A DNA stretch of 64,000 nucleotides, taken from assembly GCA_030267565.1 (NCBI GenBank), contig BRXU01000011.1, forward strand, positions 1,416,501-1,480,500, read 5' to 3'. Made by a program: the position numbers and the translations under genes. The DNA comes from Pleodorina starrii (taxonomy: Eukaryota; Chlorophyta; Chlorophyceae; Chlamydomonadales; Volvocaceae). Positions 25,100-37,353 of the stretch are shown piece by piece (the first letter of the stretch is position 1; each line of letters starts with the position of its first letter). The notes under the pieces are model-generated. The model did not search any database. It saw only the letters and a list, made by a program, of their open reading frames with translations, and was not told the DNA's origin.

Positions 25100-25171
25100 C
25101 GATATAAATCTAATATCATACCGGCACTCATACTCGTTGTATTCAAAGAGCATCCACGTCCTCTCGTCTGC
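25100..25171 (-). CDS. Possible orphan 72-bp exon
   Basis: On the minus strand a CAG acceptor opens a 24-codon phase-0 frame that contains TWMLFEYNEYECRYDIRFIS and closes at a GTAGAA donor. The composition is unlike the low-complexity frames around it. It lies between two convergent genes, opposite the likely end of the TIPIN transcript. No partner exon was identified, so this could be a remnant or chance. Confidence 0.25.
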
Positions 25172-25832
25172 CTGACTCGCAAGCGCCGGCAGCACTGGGG
25201 GCCACGGCTGGGGTACCCCGCCCCGCCTCGCCCTCCACAACACGGGAGGAGACACGCCGAGGAGCTTACGTAGCATTCATGGCTGCATCGGCCGCCATTC
25301 CCCCAGCGGTGTGTGTGTGTGTGGTGCAGCCGCCAAATGGGAAAAAATATGGTAAATAGCCCAATCGCAGTGTGGGAATGAGTGCGCAGCCCAGGCAGCC
25401 CAGGCGATTTCGGAGCCCTAAGGCCTCTCTGCCCATCGCCGCGGCCACCTGTGCTTTGCTCCTGCGAACCTCCCCGGATTGCTTCCCCCCTTCGGAGTCC
25501 AGAGAGTCCGGAGTCCACAGACGAAACAATCCGTCAGCTCCGCCCGCAATCTCCGCGTCTTACGCGAGATGTCCTCTGAAGGACCTCATCACCGTTTCGG
25601 GGCAACGCCAGGGTAAGGGCGTCGCTGCGGAACTGCCTTCCCCCTCCCTTCCCCATTTTCCCCTTCTCCCCACCCCCCAACCTCAACCACACACCGCCCT
25701 CATACCCATCCGCCTAGCCGTCGCTGCGCTATCAGTTTTCTTACCCCCGCTTTCCCTCCCCTACGTTCCGTAACTATTGGGCGGCAGTGATTTGACTCGG
25801 TCGTACGGGACGCCAACAGCACGTCTTACTTG

Positions 25833-25837
25833 TTACA
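25833..25837 (-). terminator. Candidate TGTAA signal of TFIIE beta
   Basis: TGTAA on the minus strand about 335 bases past the TFIIE beta stop. Confidence 0.4.
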
Positions 25838-26172
25838 GCCCTTCTACTTATCTCTCTGGACTGCTCAACAAATGGGCTACATGGTTTCCTTTCAGTTATC
25901 TTCGTGGTACCTGGCGGCGGAACTGCCTTCTCTCCACCCCGCTTGACCACCAACAACCCATCGCTCCTCCTCCTCCTCAGCACTGGCCCCCGCATCCTCC
26001 AATGCATCGCTACTGCTCCTCCCAGCCCATCGCCACGTCCCCGCTTATCCTACACGCTGCCGGCCTGCCGCTACCACCGTTCCATTGCGCCTGCCGCTAC
26101 AGCTACACTTATACCGCTACTGCTGCTACTGCGATGCCCCGAAACCACCACCCCCACCTCCTCCCCCCTCCA

Positions 26173-27522
26173 CTACTTGGTATCGATGTTTGTGGGCTGC
26201 GCCCCCTCGAACAGCTCCCTCATGTGCGCATTGGTGGCCTTGTCCACATTGAACTTCCGCTCCACCTTCCGCCGCTTCCTCTTCTTCTTGTCGCCCGCCG
26301 CGTCGTCCTTCTTACGCGCTGGCCGGGAGCCCAGCGCGGACTTGAGCCCCAGATCGCGCACCCGCCACTGCAGGTCTATCACGTCTACGGGCAGCTTGGT
26401 GTTGTGGAACATCTCCACCACAGACTCGCTCACCGGGCCTGCAGCCAGCCAGGTGAGCAGGCAGGTGGGCAGGCAGGCGGTTTAGCAGGCGGTTTAGCAG
26501 GCGGTTTAGCAGGCAGGCAGACAGGCGGGCGGGTAGGCCGGCGGGTTGGCCGGCGGGTTGACAGGTGGGTAGGAACCCCCTCCACACACACACACACACA
26601 CACACCGCAGACCGCAAACCGCCACCCAGACCGGGCCCAGCCCGACCCAGCCCGACTCGACCCCACCCCAGCCACCACCCACCACCCACCCCAAACCCAA
26701 CCCCACCCGTCCCGACCCACCGATGTTCATGTTCTGCACCGCGTAAATCACGTCCCCGCTGGCGCCCGTATTTCCAAACACATACACCTGACCCTCCGTC
26801 TGCAGCCGCTTAACGTCCTCCATCACCGCCAGGTAGGCGTCGGAGATGTCGGCCACCCGCACGCCCGTCATGGGCACCGCCGCGGAGGCGCCCTCGACGG
26901 TGGTGTGGCGGCGCAGGTAGTGCAGCAGGTCGGTGGCGTTGGCGATGCCGGGGGTTTTGGGCCGGTAGCGCAGCGTGCGCTCGAGCGTGTCGTACGTGAC
27001 GTGCGTGTGGGTTTGGAGCTGCTCTAAAAGCTCCGAGTCGGTGGCGAGATCGACGTTGAGCTTGGCGCGGATGTCGGCGAAGCTGTGGGGGTCGCGGTTG
27101 AGGCGGAGTAGGTCGAGCACGCGCTTGAGGCGCATGGTGAGGGGCGCATCGGCGGCGAGGGGTGGTGGGCCGGCGGGGGTGGCGGCGGCGGCAGCGGCGG
27201 CGGCGGCGGCGGCGGCTCCACCGCCGCTGCCGCCTGCGGCGGCCGCCGCCGCCGCCTGCGGCGGCGGCGGCGTCGCGCGGCTGCCGGCGGGAGGGGAGGC
27301 GGAAGCGGCGGGGGGCGGCGTGGCGCGGGCGGCAGCGCTGCCGCGTTTCTCCGCGGCTTTGGCCGCTTGGGAGTTGTTGACGGCGCCGGCTTGGCCGCGC
27401 AGGCGCTTCGAGAGGTCGGTCTGCGCCTTGGGCTTGCGGGGCTGGCGCTTGACGGCATCTGAGGCCGACACGTCCACTTTGCCCGCGTTGATGTTGGAGA
27501 GCAGTTCCTCTAGAGAGCCCAT
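26173..27522 (-). CDS. GTF2E2: Transcription initiation factor TFIIE subunit beta
   Basis: Two exons, 27522-26721 and 26438-26173, join through a split Gly codon to give 355 residues. TFIIE beta works with TFIIE alpha at the RNA polymerase II pre-initiation complex and recruits TFIIH. The frame starts MGSLEELLSNINAGKVDVSA. A winged-helix core spans about residues 130-230 (RLKRVLDLLRLNRDPHSF, LLEQLQTHTHVTYD, TLRYRP, LLHYLRRH). The basic C-terminus has KKKRKRRKVERKFN followed by TNAHMRELFEG, like the lysine-rich tail and TNTH-type motif of the family. An Ala/Pro/Gly-rich insert near residues 62-125 makes it longer than the human protein (291 residues, from memory). Family assignment rests on overall pattern, with no alignment run. 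Confidence 0.82.
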
Positions 27523-28327
27523 CTTAACGGGATAGGCCTGTTAACTTGGGCGAGAGCGGGGCGGTGGCCGCGGCGAACAAGCCCCGCCCCGACCAGGCCT
27601 CGCGATTAGGTTTCGCTCCTCGGTGTGCACAAGACACGCGGACCGGTGAAGTGTGTGGTGGTAAGAGATCCCGAGCGAATGTCGAAGTCGCACAGCAGGA
27701 AAGATGCAGAAACAAGAAGTGCTGGGAAACTTCTAAACGGAACTCGAGGAGTTTCCTACGAGGCTTGAGTTATTGCGTTTGATAGTTATTAGTGTGCAAA
27801 TATACATGCTGAGTAATCCGTTGGTGTCACATTCATCATGCTATCAAAGTTACATGCTGACATTGCTCGTCCGGACCCCAGAGCCGAGAGCCCCGTCCAA
27901 CAAAACGTTCACACCACCATTCAGCCACTTGCCTTTGACAGAGTGGTTTAATTATCTCGTCTTCTTTCGTCTTGCAGAGCTGCAGCAATCCATGAGCCCA
28001 CTGTTTCGTTGGGACTATACAAGCTCATCGAAGCATGTTTACAACAACTCACTCACTCACACCATCTTCCATTTTTTCTTCCTCACCTAACAAACAGTAC
28101 TCAAAATGCTTACCAGCACGTTTGCGCACCGGCAAACGAAAACGCTAGCAACTTGGCTCCGCCCCTTGGGTCGCTCCAAAAAGTTCAGGCATTCTAAATT
28201 GCACCGAGTCTGCTTGCAAAGGCCTAACAATCTCAGTTTGTTCCCAAAACGCAGCTCAGCGCCTACTAGACAAAATGTGTCAGGCTCGGCGTCGGCCCTG
28301 GCACGACCCCACGCCAGAACATCTATC
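27523..28327. other. Intergenic, upstream of TFIIE beta
   Basis: No gene is supported. A plus-strand frame starting at 28106 has a transit-peptide-like beginning but no recognisable domain, and it overlaps a better candidate exon on the minus strand. Confidence 0.4.
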
Positions 28328-28513
28328 TCAACACGGACCGATAGGTCGCCGCTTTCTTCGGCGAAAGCAATGCCACTCGCTCAATTTCGCAGGGAGTGGG
28401 CGCCAGTATCCGCCAGGCGCCTCCGACTCCTCCGGCCCCAGGTGGTCGTCCAGGTCATCCTTCCCCAAGACACGGACAGGCTCCTGCACCGGCGTCACAG
28501 GACGTCCCCAGGT
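28328..28513 (-). CDS. Possible terminal exon of an unrecognised gene
   Basis: A CAG acceptor opens a 61-residue phase-0 frame that ends in a stop. It reads like structured coding sequence (PVRVLGKDDLDDHLGPEESE, then GGYWRPLPAKLSEWHC) and finishes with a basic FRRRKRRP tail. Composition is balanced and unlike the Arg/Pro-rich shadows in other frames. Upstream minus-strand frames near 28560-28900 may hold more exons, but I could not join them in phase. Function unknown. Confidence 0.3.
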   Translation of the reverse strand, partial: TWGRPVTPVQEPVRVLGKDDLDDHLGPEESEAPGGYWRPLPAKLSEWHCFRRRKRRPIGPC

Positions 28514-29317
28514 CTGTCGGCCTCAAATGTATCCACGGCATTTCAGTCAACGCGCTCAAGGGCCGCGCTCAAGGTTAGACGCGCGTTGCGCTGCCGCCCA
28601 ATGTGTTGGCAGCGCACCGGCAGGCCGCGCCGGCAACCCGCAGCCTCGCCGTATCGCCACAGCTTGCCAGCGAATAACCGCGAAGTAACTCCCGCCCGCC
28701 CAGCCCACGCAGCCCACGCACACACACGTGCGCGCGACACGAGGGAACGCAACGTCTTGACCCACAAGTTCAAAGGGGAATGACTGATTCCGGTGACTGT
28801 GCAGTATCAGGTGTGGCAAATGGGCGCCAAAGGGTGCCATCCACAGTTGCACAGTTCTAGTCGTTAAGGTGGCCGTGGGCCACCACCTGCCTAACGTCGC
28901 AGCTGCTCTCTTTCGCAGTACTGTACTGTACCGTACTGTACTGTACGTGACACACGCCAACCCAAGCACCTCCTGGACTCGACGGGGCGGACAGACCCGC
29001 AGCGCCAATTCGCGAAGCGGCTGCGAGAGCCCCCTTGGCCAGCCGCCCGCACTACCGTACCCCGCCTCGACACCCCCACCCGCAGCACCCACCCACAGCA
29101 CAGTCCAAGTGGAAAGAAAGGAAACCGGGCTCGACAGGGAATGTCCCTCGTCGCCCTGCACTCAATAGGTACCTGACAGTTGGGCCGCCCATGCGCCGGC
29201 GAACCAGCTGAACACCTCTCAACGCTCCTCCGGGCGGTGCATTCCTCCTCTTGTACACCTCCTTCCTCTTTTACACCTCCTTCCTCGTGTAACACCTCCT
29301 CGTGTACAGGAATACAG

Positions 29318-29380
29318 GACAGGATTATTAAATTGGAATACCGGTATCCCAACGGCGAAGAATACAAGCCTCCGGCCGGG
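29318..29380 (+). CDS. Possible orphan 63-bp exon
   Basis: Bounded by ATACAG and GTGGGTG, this phase-0 frame of 21 codons reads IIKLEYRYPNGEEYKPP. It has plausible splice sites and coding-like composition. No neighbouring exon was placed and the family is not recognised. Confidence 0.22.
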
Positions 29381-30038
29381 GTGGGTGACTGGGTGTTGCC
29401 TGCTGCTGGTGACGTAGCACAGCTACACCGCCCGGGTCCGCCCTGGAGCCCTCACAACGCTGGCTACCCTTAAACCCAAACCCCACCGCGGCCAAACCTT
29501 TGCCGCGACCTTTGTCGCATCACGCCGTCGCATCAGGGCTGCGAGCGTGTACCCCCCTTCCTTTATCCTGCGTCCCTGCCATGCCATACTCCTTACCTCC
29601 CTCCCTCTTTATCTCGCGCCTCCGCCTCGGCCCACCACCTGTGCTGGGCTGCGCTCAAGCCCAGACTACGGCCCCACCTGAGTCCAAACCCCCAAAGTCC
29701 TCCCCACCAGATTGTACCTCACCCAGGCTCTGCCCCGTTCAGCGCCCCTCAACCCCACCAAACGGTCCGCGACCGCTACCCTGCCCCCGCTCCGCTGCCT
29801 CCCTTACCCTCGCCCCGCCGCCGCCTCCTTCCCCAATCCTTTTTAAGACACCCGTCGGAACACGAGTCGTCGGTCTCCGCCCACGCGCCATAGAGCGTCG
29901 CGCCGATCCTTTCCTCCTAAGGTGCCGCAAACTGTCCCCTAGGTCCGCTGCCGCAGCAATCCCCGTCGTCCCTTCCAGGACCTTACCGTATTTCAAATGA
30001 CAAATCACAAGGCGAGACCAAACCGCTGTCTCTGTCCC

Positions 30039-33000
30039 TCACTCCAAAATGAGCGCCCACAGCTCGGCGGTAAATGCGGCGATGAGGGCCAGCTGTGGCA
30101 CGAAGGCGGCCCAGGGCGCGGCCGCGAGCTTGCGGCTGAGGGCGGCGCTGGCGGCGGCGCCAAACAGCAGCAGAGAGCCCTGGGCGCGTAGTTGGCGTGG
30201 TTGGGCCAGGCGTGAGCGTGCGCGAATGCGCGCGGGGGAGTATGCGGACACGGAAGAGCAGCACAGCGCGGGGCGGGGGGGGTGGCGATGAGGATCGTAG
30301 TTTGTGTATTAGTGGGTGCGAGTTGTCGGACATGGACTTATGGGCTGTGTCCCGTTTGGGATGGGCAAGCGGCGAGGCGTGATGGGCGGCGTGGGGCCGG
30401 CGCTGCTGCCGAGGAGGGTGATGGTGGTTGGGGTAGCAGTGTCGGGTGGAGTGGGGTGGGGTGCCTCTGAATGGCGGCCTCTGGGCATTCTCGAGTGGTG
30501 GAACCCGCTCCCCCTCCCCCTTGAGCGTGTGGCTGGGCGGCTGCCTCACTAGCCCATAATGACATTTACCGGTAACCTGCAACAAACAGGAAACTCCTGC
30601 CCCTTGGTCCTGCCCCACGTCTCCAAACACACATGCACACGCTCATACACAGACACATACCGTAGTGCATACACACGCGCATACACACACGCATACACAC
30701 GCACATTCGCGCCCTCCCTTCCCGACCTGCAGGAATGCGATGACCGCCGGGTGCGCCACCGCCACCGGCAGCGGAGCGTCCTCCCACCCCACCATGGCGG
30801 CCGTGATCTGCGGGCGGCAAGGAGCCGGGGGCAGGCAGCGGGCATGATGGCCTAATAATGATGGCCCAAAGATGGCCGGCATAGTCATTAGTCAACCCCC
30901 ACATGGCCCCGACGGCCGCACACCATTCGCAAAGCCATAACTCGTATGCGGCGGCGGCCTCCTCCCCTCTCCTCCCAAGGGTCACACGGGGACCCACCGG
31001 CAGCAGCCTCCCTCCCTCCGCCAGCAGCGGCTGCAAGTAGTGGCTCAGCGTGGCCGACCAGAGAAGCGGCAAGTAGCCGTACGACAGGGCCAGGAAGGGC
31101 GCTGGCTGCGGCAGCGGCGCCGCCGACGACGCTGACGGCCCCGCCGCCGGCGCAGCGGCGGCGGCGGCGGCGGCAGCGGTGGCGGCGGCGGCGGCAGCGG
31201 TGGCGGCGGCGGCTCTGCCGCTGGTGACGCGGCTGGTGAGCTGCACGACAAGGTTGGAGAGGAAAGGGCCAGCGGCGGCGGCGATGCCGCCGCCGGGGTT
31301 GCGCCGTGCCGCGGCGTCCGCGCCCCACGCCGCCAGGCCCGGTGCTGCCAGTACGACGAGTGATGCGGCGATGTGCTGCGGAGTGACGCCGGTCAGGCCC
31401 GCCGCCGCGGGGTCCACTCCCAATTGGAGAGCCAGTCGGTCCAAATGGTGCAGGAACACTGCGGGGGGGGCGGGTGGAGGGGGGGTGGAGCCCGTGGAGG
31501 GGTGGGGTGAGGGGTGGGGTGGGGTGTGAGGAACGGTGCAGCCATTCGCCAAGGACTTGGGATGCTGTGGGGTAAGGAAAGGAAAGAGATATCGAGGTGC
31601 TGAGGGATGCGCCGGCGCGATCCCTCGATACCACACCAACTGCCAAATAAATCTCACACTCGGTGCAAGGTACCGGATACAGGAGACGGTCCGCTGGGTG
31701 TGTGTGTGTGTGTGTGTGCTCATTTGGTTCCAGGCGCTCATTGCTTCGCTTCGCTCCCGTTCCTCAGCCGTACATTTAACCCTCGGTAACCCCTCCGGGG
31801 GTTATTGCTTCGCCTGCCTTCCGTACCACTCCCCAGTCTTCCCCCCCGCTACCACCACCCTCCACCCGGCTCTCACCCGAGCCCATGAGCATGAACATGA
31901 GGGACACCTCCCCGGCGGAGGCGATGTGACCAGACCACAGGTCGGTGCCGGGCAGGCGCAGCCGGAACTCCACGGAGCCGTTGGGGCAGGCCTTCGGCGA
32001 GGCGGTTGGGAGTTGGTTGGGCGGTTAGCGGTTGGTAGTTGCACACAAAGCGCTGGTAGCGAGCGCTCGGCGGCCGCTCGGCGGTCGTGCAGCATCATGG
32101 AAAAGAAATGAAACGAAACGCGTTGCCGTAAAGTCGCTGGTTTGAAACAGCACAGGAGTTACAGGAATCAAGTGGATGCCGGCGGTACGGCAGGGTATGA
32201 CCGCGGTACGACAGGCTCCCACGTCAGGTTAAGGCACGGTGCACGCTGTCCCTAGCTCCCTACCGGTACCTTGAGGCACTCCATGCAGTTGGTGCAGTTG
32301 CGGTTGTCGGTTAGTTGCGCCGGGTGGCTGTACAGGGGGCAGCCGGTGCTGTCCAGTCCGTCGGGCGGTGTCGCGCAGCCGCCCTTGTAGCAGTGGTACG
32401 TGGAGCACTCGCCTGCGGCAAGGGAGGTGAGGACACACGAACCACAGCAAAGGAACGGCAGCAATGGAAGGTGGCGCCGAGTGCGGGAGTTGGGGGCAAG
32501 GTAAGCGGGAGAAAAGGCCACGGGGGGGACGTGGCTGTGAAAGTGACCGAGTTGTCGTACCGTGCAAAACACACCCCGGGGGGTAACCCCACGCGCACCG
32601 TGCCGTGCCAGAAAACACACGGTGAAAAACCCACTCTGATACCGGTGGTCTACCCGCACCCCATCCCCACTCAGCTTTGCCTACCCGGGCCAGTCGTCCC
32701 AACATCCCCTCCCCCTCCCCCTTCCCGCCCACCCCCAGCCCCGTTGCCGGGGTCTCATCCGTGCCACCCACCCACCCGAGCACACGCCCTGCCTCGCCCG
32801 GACCTCCGTCATCGACAGCTTCGCCATCAGGCCGTTCATGCCGCCGATGGGGCACAGGTAACGGCACCACAGCCGCCGCTCAAAGACCAGCGAGCAGGCC
32901 ACCGCGCCCGCCGTGATGAGCAGCAGCAGCCAGCCCGACAGCGCGGCGCTGTGCGGCAAGTCCCACACCTCCTCCCACACCAGGATGGCGGCGAAGAGGG

Positions 33001-36000
33001 AGAACAGAAAGGGCGGGCCGAAGCGCTCCGCTGCGGGGAAGCGCGGAGGGGGGGGGGAGACGGCGGCGGAGACGGGGGGGGGGGGGGGGAAGACAGGCGC
33101 AGCGAGGAGGCGGGGTGGAGTAAGAAATGCGGAAGGGAAAGGAGGTGGAGGTTTGGTTTTTCAGAGGCCTTGTCGCAGTCAAGTTGCCCATCCCAGGTTG
33201 TTTCTCAGCCTCGACGCCCCCCCCTCCGGGGCGGGGGGGGGGGGAAGGCAAAGCCCCTCCTCAGCCCCCGCCCCCGGCCCCTCCTCACCCGCCTCCCGGG
33301 GCCACTTGAGCAGCCTGGCTCCTCCCCCCGCGGGGCTCGTCCTCCAGGTCTGCGCCAGCTCCCCGAAGATCATGAAGGGGCACACGGCGCACCAGACGCG
33401 GCCCAGCAGCGGAAAGGACACGAACACCAGGGGCCACCAGTAGTCCCAAAACACCGCCAACGCCGGATTGTGCAGCCGGTCCTGGGGGGCCGGGGGAGGG
33501 GGAGGCGGGAGGGGGAGTATCCACGTTTAGGAGGGGGAGGGGGAGGAGAACAGGCAAGACGAGGCCGCAGCCTTTGTGGTCGGTAGGCGGCGTCGTTGGG
33601 AGAGGGGATGGGAGGGGAGGTGGAGAGGGAGAGGGCAGAGCCGAGGATGAAAGGAAAGGGCGTGGATGCACGAACCAGCGTCCCCCCCAGTGCCGTGCAT
33701 TCATTTACATCCGCTGTGCGTTACGCTCCCTGGTTAACGCGTGTGCAGACACACACCGGACCGGACACCGCACCGGCGGGCCCCACAGCAGCAGAGCCAC
33801 AATGACCGGGTACACGTAGGCCGTGAACCTGGGGCCGGTGGACGAATGGGTGGGTGGGTGGGATCAAACGGGGAACCAAAAGCGGCCAGGTTGGGGACAT
33901 CTCATCTCATCTCATCTCATCTCATCTCATGTCATCTCATCTCATCTCATCTCATCTGGGGTTCGGAGACGGGGGAACAAACGACGCGCCGACGAGCCGG
34001 AACCTATAGAGCGAACTCGGCGGTTCAGGTACGCGGTACGGCACCCACTTGAAGTTGATGTCGGTGGGCCAGAGGCTGGAGCGCAGCAGGCGGCGCAGGG
34101 GCGGGTAGGCGGCGAGCAGGTTGAGCCGGAAGCGGTCCTTGGCCTGATAGGAGAGGGAGGAAGGGGGAGGGAGAGGGGTGAGGGGAAGGGAGGGGAAAAC
34201 GGAACAAATGACCCGAGCGCCCGACCAAGCCGCGCAAACGCTCTGCCGTACTCGCAAGCGCTCTGCCGTACTCTTGTCGTACCTGCTTCGCGAACCAAAA
34301 GACCTCCTCGTTGAGTCTGCCGCCTTTCTCCGCCGCCTCGTCGGCCCCCTGCAGCACCGCCCTCTCAACCACCGCTTGGAGCTCCTGGGGGGGAGGGGGG
34401 GAGGGCGGGGAGGGGGAGGGGCGGCGAGGGGGAGGGGAGGGGAGGGGGAGGGGTGGAGAGGGGAGGGAAGGGGAGGGGCAGGATGGGGGCATTACAGCTC
34501 CCCACAAACGGTACCCACACCGACACACGGACAGTCGTAAATCTGGATGTCAGCTGCTAGCGGCTGCTGGCGTGTAGACGGTGCCATGCGCACCGGGCCA
34601 CAACAGCCCGCGGGGCGGAAAGGCGCCCGGGCGGTGAGGGGCGCAGGGGCGGCAGCAGCAGCAGCAGCCGCAGCAGCGGAGCTCGCGGTAGCAGAGACAG
34701 CGACCACGACAGCAGCTCGGGTGCGACGTGCGAGGTGGTGGGTATAAAAGTACCGCAGAAGAACCGCAGCTAAATAACCGACCAAAGCGATGTTGGTGAA
34801 CGGACCCCGCAATACCCCCCTGGGTGCGACGCGCGACATGCGAGGGTGGGGAGGGGCGGGGTTGCGTGCGGCCCCGCGCGCACCCGCTACACTTCCGCCG
34901 CACCGTGATGTTTCCGGGCCAGGTGTAGCTCTCCAGCTGCCGAACCGCCGCGGGCGTCACCGACAGGCGGAGAGAGGAGGTGGCGGAGCTGCCCTGACTG
35001 CGCAACATCTGCGTCATGTAGAAGCGCTGCAGGTCCTTGACGTCCCCCGGCCGCAGCCGCAGCGGCGGAACCTTGATCACCGTCGCCACCTTGTCGTCCA
35101 GTTGGGGCAGCTGCGGGCATGCCGTACGGTACGGCAGTAAGGAGGACGTGGGCAAGGTGGGTAGCTGGGTACGTGTTTCGGCGGGGCCCGAGTACGGCTG
35201 GCCGAGTCGGAATAATCGGAGCCGCCCCGGTTACCACCAAACGCATTTTGACCACCGTCCCAGCCACTTTTCAACCGCCAAACGGCACGATAACCACCTG
35301 GCGGTTGGAGGTCATGATGATGCGGCAGGCGGCCCGGCGCAGGGGCGGCAGGTTGTCGTGGGGCGGGTCCTGGCTGGATAGGGGCGTCAAGCCGGCGTCG
35401 GGCGGTGGGGTGAGGGTGGAGGCGCGGCGGTAGGCTTGCTGCGCGCACAGGCGGACCAGCTTGGGCACGAGCGCGGGCGGCATCTGCGAGGTTCGGGTAT
35501 TGGGTTGGATGGATTGCGGGTCGAGGGGCTCGAGTGAAGGGCACCAGCGGCAGGACGAAGGGCAGCACTCGAGGAGGAATCCGCTTGCATCCCACCACGG
35601 CAAAACACGGTACCCGACACGCGCTTCCCATCACCGCCCGCTCCGCCAGCCGACATCCCCAACCAACATCCTCCCTAATTGCTGAGGCTGCGAGAGCAAG
35701 ACCGAAACTGACAAAAGCAACCCACCGAACCGAAAAGACGACCAGCGGATGAAGATGATGAACAGCATCCAGCACCTTCCCTCACCCTGTGCATCTTCTT
35801 AAGCAACCCCCTCCCCCCCTCACACACACGAAAATACACACCTTGTGCACGTTTTTGAGCAGCAGTGTGCCCTCCCCCACCACCTCCACCAGCCCCGCCC
35901 GCTCGCCCCGCCCGAACAGCTCCGCCCCCAGTCCGTCCAGCCGCGCACAGTCAAGATAGGCCATCGGGGTGATGCGGCAGGGGCCTCCGAAGTGGATTAG

Positions 36001-37353
36001 CGTCGCCAGGTTGGACTTTTGGAGCCCCGGCTCGCCGAAAATGAGCACGGCCTTCCTGCGGTGAGGGGGGTGGTAGTAGTGGCGGTGGTGGCGGCGGGCT
36101 TGGCGGCGCGGAAGGGAGGGCAGGTGGACCGCGGCCTTACAACGCGGCCTGAGGCCAAGCGAGCCTCCCCGCTGCCTGCCCCCCTCCGGATACCCCAGGC
36201 TGTGGTGCGTTGCTGGGAGCCTGGGGGGGAGGAGGCTGTTTCAAGTGCCGGGGGGAGGCTCGGTCAGGCAGGCGGCGCGGCGGGATGGGCGTGCAGACGC
36301 GCGCGGCTGAGTGGGTAGGATTGTTGAGGTGCGGTGTCCCGCGAGCCCTGCGGAGGTAAGCCAGTTTAGCCGACCGGCCCGACCCTGGTCGCCCTGCGCG
36401 CATGGCCAGCCAGCCAGCAAGACACCGGCATTTGAAGTTTTGAACTCACCGACTGGAATCGCGGGCTGCCGCCACGACCTGCCTCCGCAGTCTGTCCGCA
36501 TACTTGGAGGAGCCGATAATGCCGTGGGTGGGAGAGGACACCAGATAGGGGGCCAGCGCGCGGTGGCGCTTGCGGGCCTTCTGCGGGCGAGCGGGGCGGC
36601 GGAATGGGGGCAGGGCGTGTGGGCGAGAGGTGAGCGGGTGGGAGGGATACGGGCGGGGAGGGTACAGGAGCCGGTGGGTTGTTGGGTAGTGGCGGCACCG
36701 CAGAGAGGGCGGTGGATTAAACCTAGGTGGACCAGAGGTCAGGCAGGCGGAGGAGGGCGCGGACAAGACACGACGTGCCGCGGCGTCGACACGTCCAGCG
36801 GCGGCGGCGACAGGACAGACGCGGCCTCCTCAAAAGTTATGTCCGGGATATGCTTTGACGGACGGGCCGCAAGCAGCGGGGTTGCAAGGGGTGCATACAT
36901 GGCATCATGGGTGTTCTGTCGAGAGAATTGGCTTGGCGGGACATCGGGGCCCGAGCGCCCGCCCGACCAGGAGACAAACCGACAAGACCCGGGAGGCGGG
37001 AAGAGGGTTGCGACACGAGGTGCCTTTCGCGTCGCCAGTGATTAAGTTACCTTTGCTTCCTCGTCGAGATTCTCCAGCTTCTCGGCCGATTCTGAGTCCG
37101 AGCCGGATTCATAACCCCCGCTGATGGCATCGGCACTCGCGGAAACGGCAACATTGGACTGCTTGATAATTGAGTTTGGATTAGCGATGGGTTTTAAATA
37201 ATTCTGGCAAGGAATTGTAAGCAATACCCGCGGCGTCCGGATTGCTGGCGAGTTGTGCAAGCAGATGGGTCGGAAGGTCGGGCGACGCCCACACGAGTAA
37301 ACGGGCCGCGAGGTTGCAGACACTCTCGTGAACGATTGAGCATTGATTGTCAT
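30039..37353 (-). CDS. Sigma-54-type AAA+ domain fused to membrane polyferredoxin
   Basis: Exons: 37353-37051, 36580-36450, 36055-35842, 35483-35298, 35110-34904, 34384-34283, 34143-34040, 33828-33774, 33481-33289, 33030-32776, 32412-32270, 31991-31877, 31458-30998, 30807-30727, 30179-30039; 896 residues. Residues 1 to ~70 are rich in Ser/Arg/Ala and look like a plastid transit peptide. Residues ~115-380 match NtrC-type AAA+ domains (GIIGSS, GEPGLQKS at 152-159, GAELFGR, PPLRLRPGD, WPGNIT, VVERAVL). Walker B reads GTLLLKNVHK, the sigma-54-contact GAFTGA loop is absent, and no arginine finger is evident. Residues ~400-896 form a NapH/NosR/CcoG-like redox module: CAVCP (465-468), CRYLCP (554-558), Cys582/586/591/608, a ferredoxin motif at 623/626/629/633, and several hydrophobic spans. 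Electron transfer at a plastid membrane is inferred; the AAA+ part is probably regulatory or structural. Confidence 0.85.
33898..33957. repeat. (CTCAT)n microsatellite
   Basis: About 11 pentamer units with one G variant, in the intron between the exons at 34143-34040 and 33828-33774. Confidence 0.95.

Noticed and set aside
28106..28783. Plus-strand 225-codon frame with a transit-peptide-like start
   Set aside because: The body is Arg/Pro/Ser-rich with no domain, and it overlaps a better minus-strand candidate exon at 28328-28513.
30039..37353. Bacterial contamination or recent bacterial transfer for the sigma-54-like gene
   Set aside because: It is divided by 14 GT-AG introns with consistent phases, has a leader peptide, and matches its neighbours in composition. 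Any transfer is ancient.
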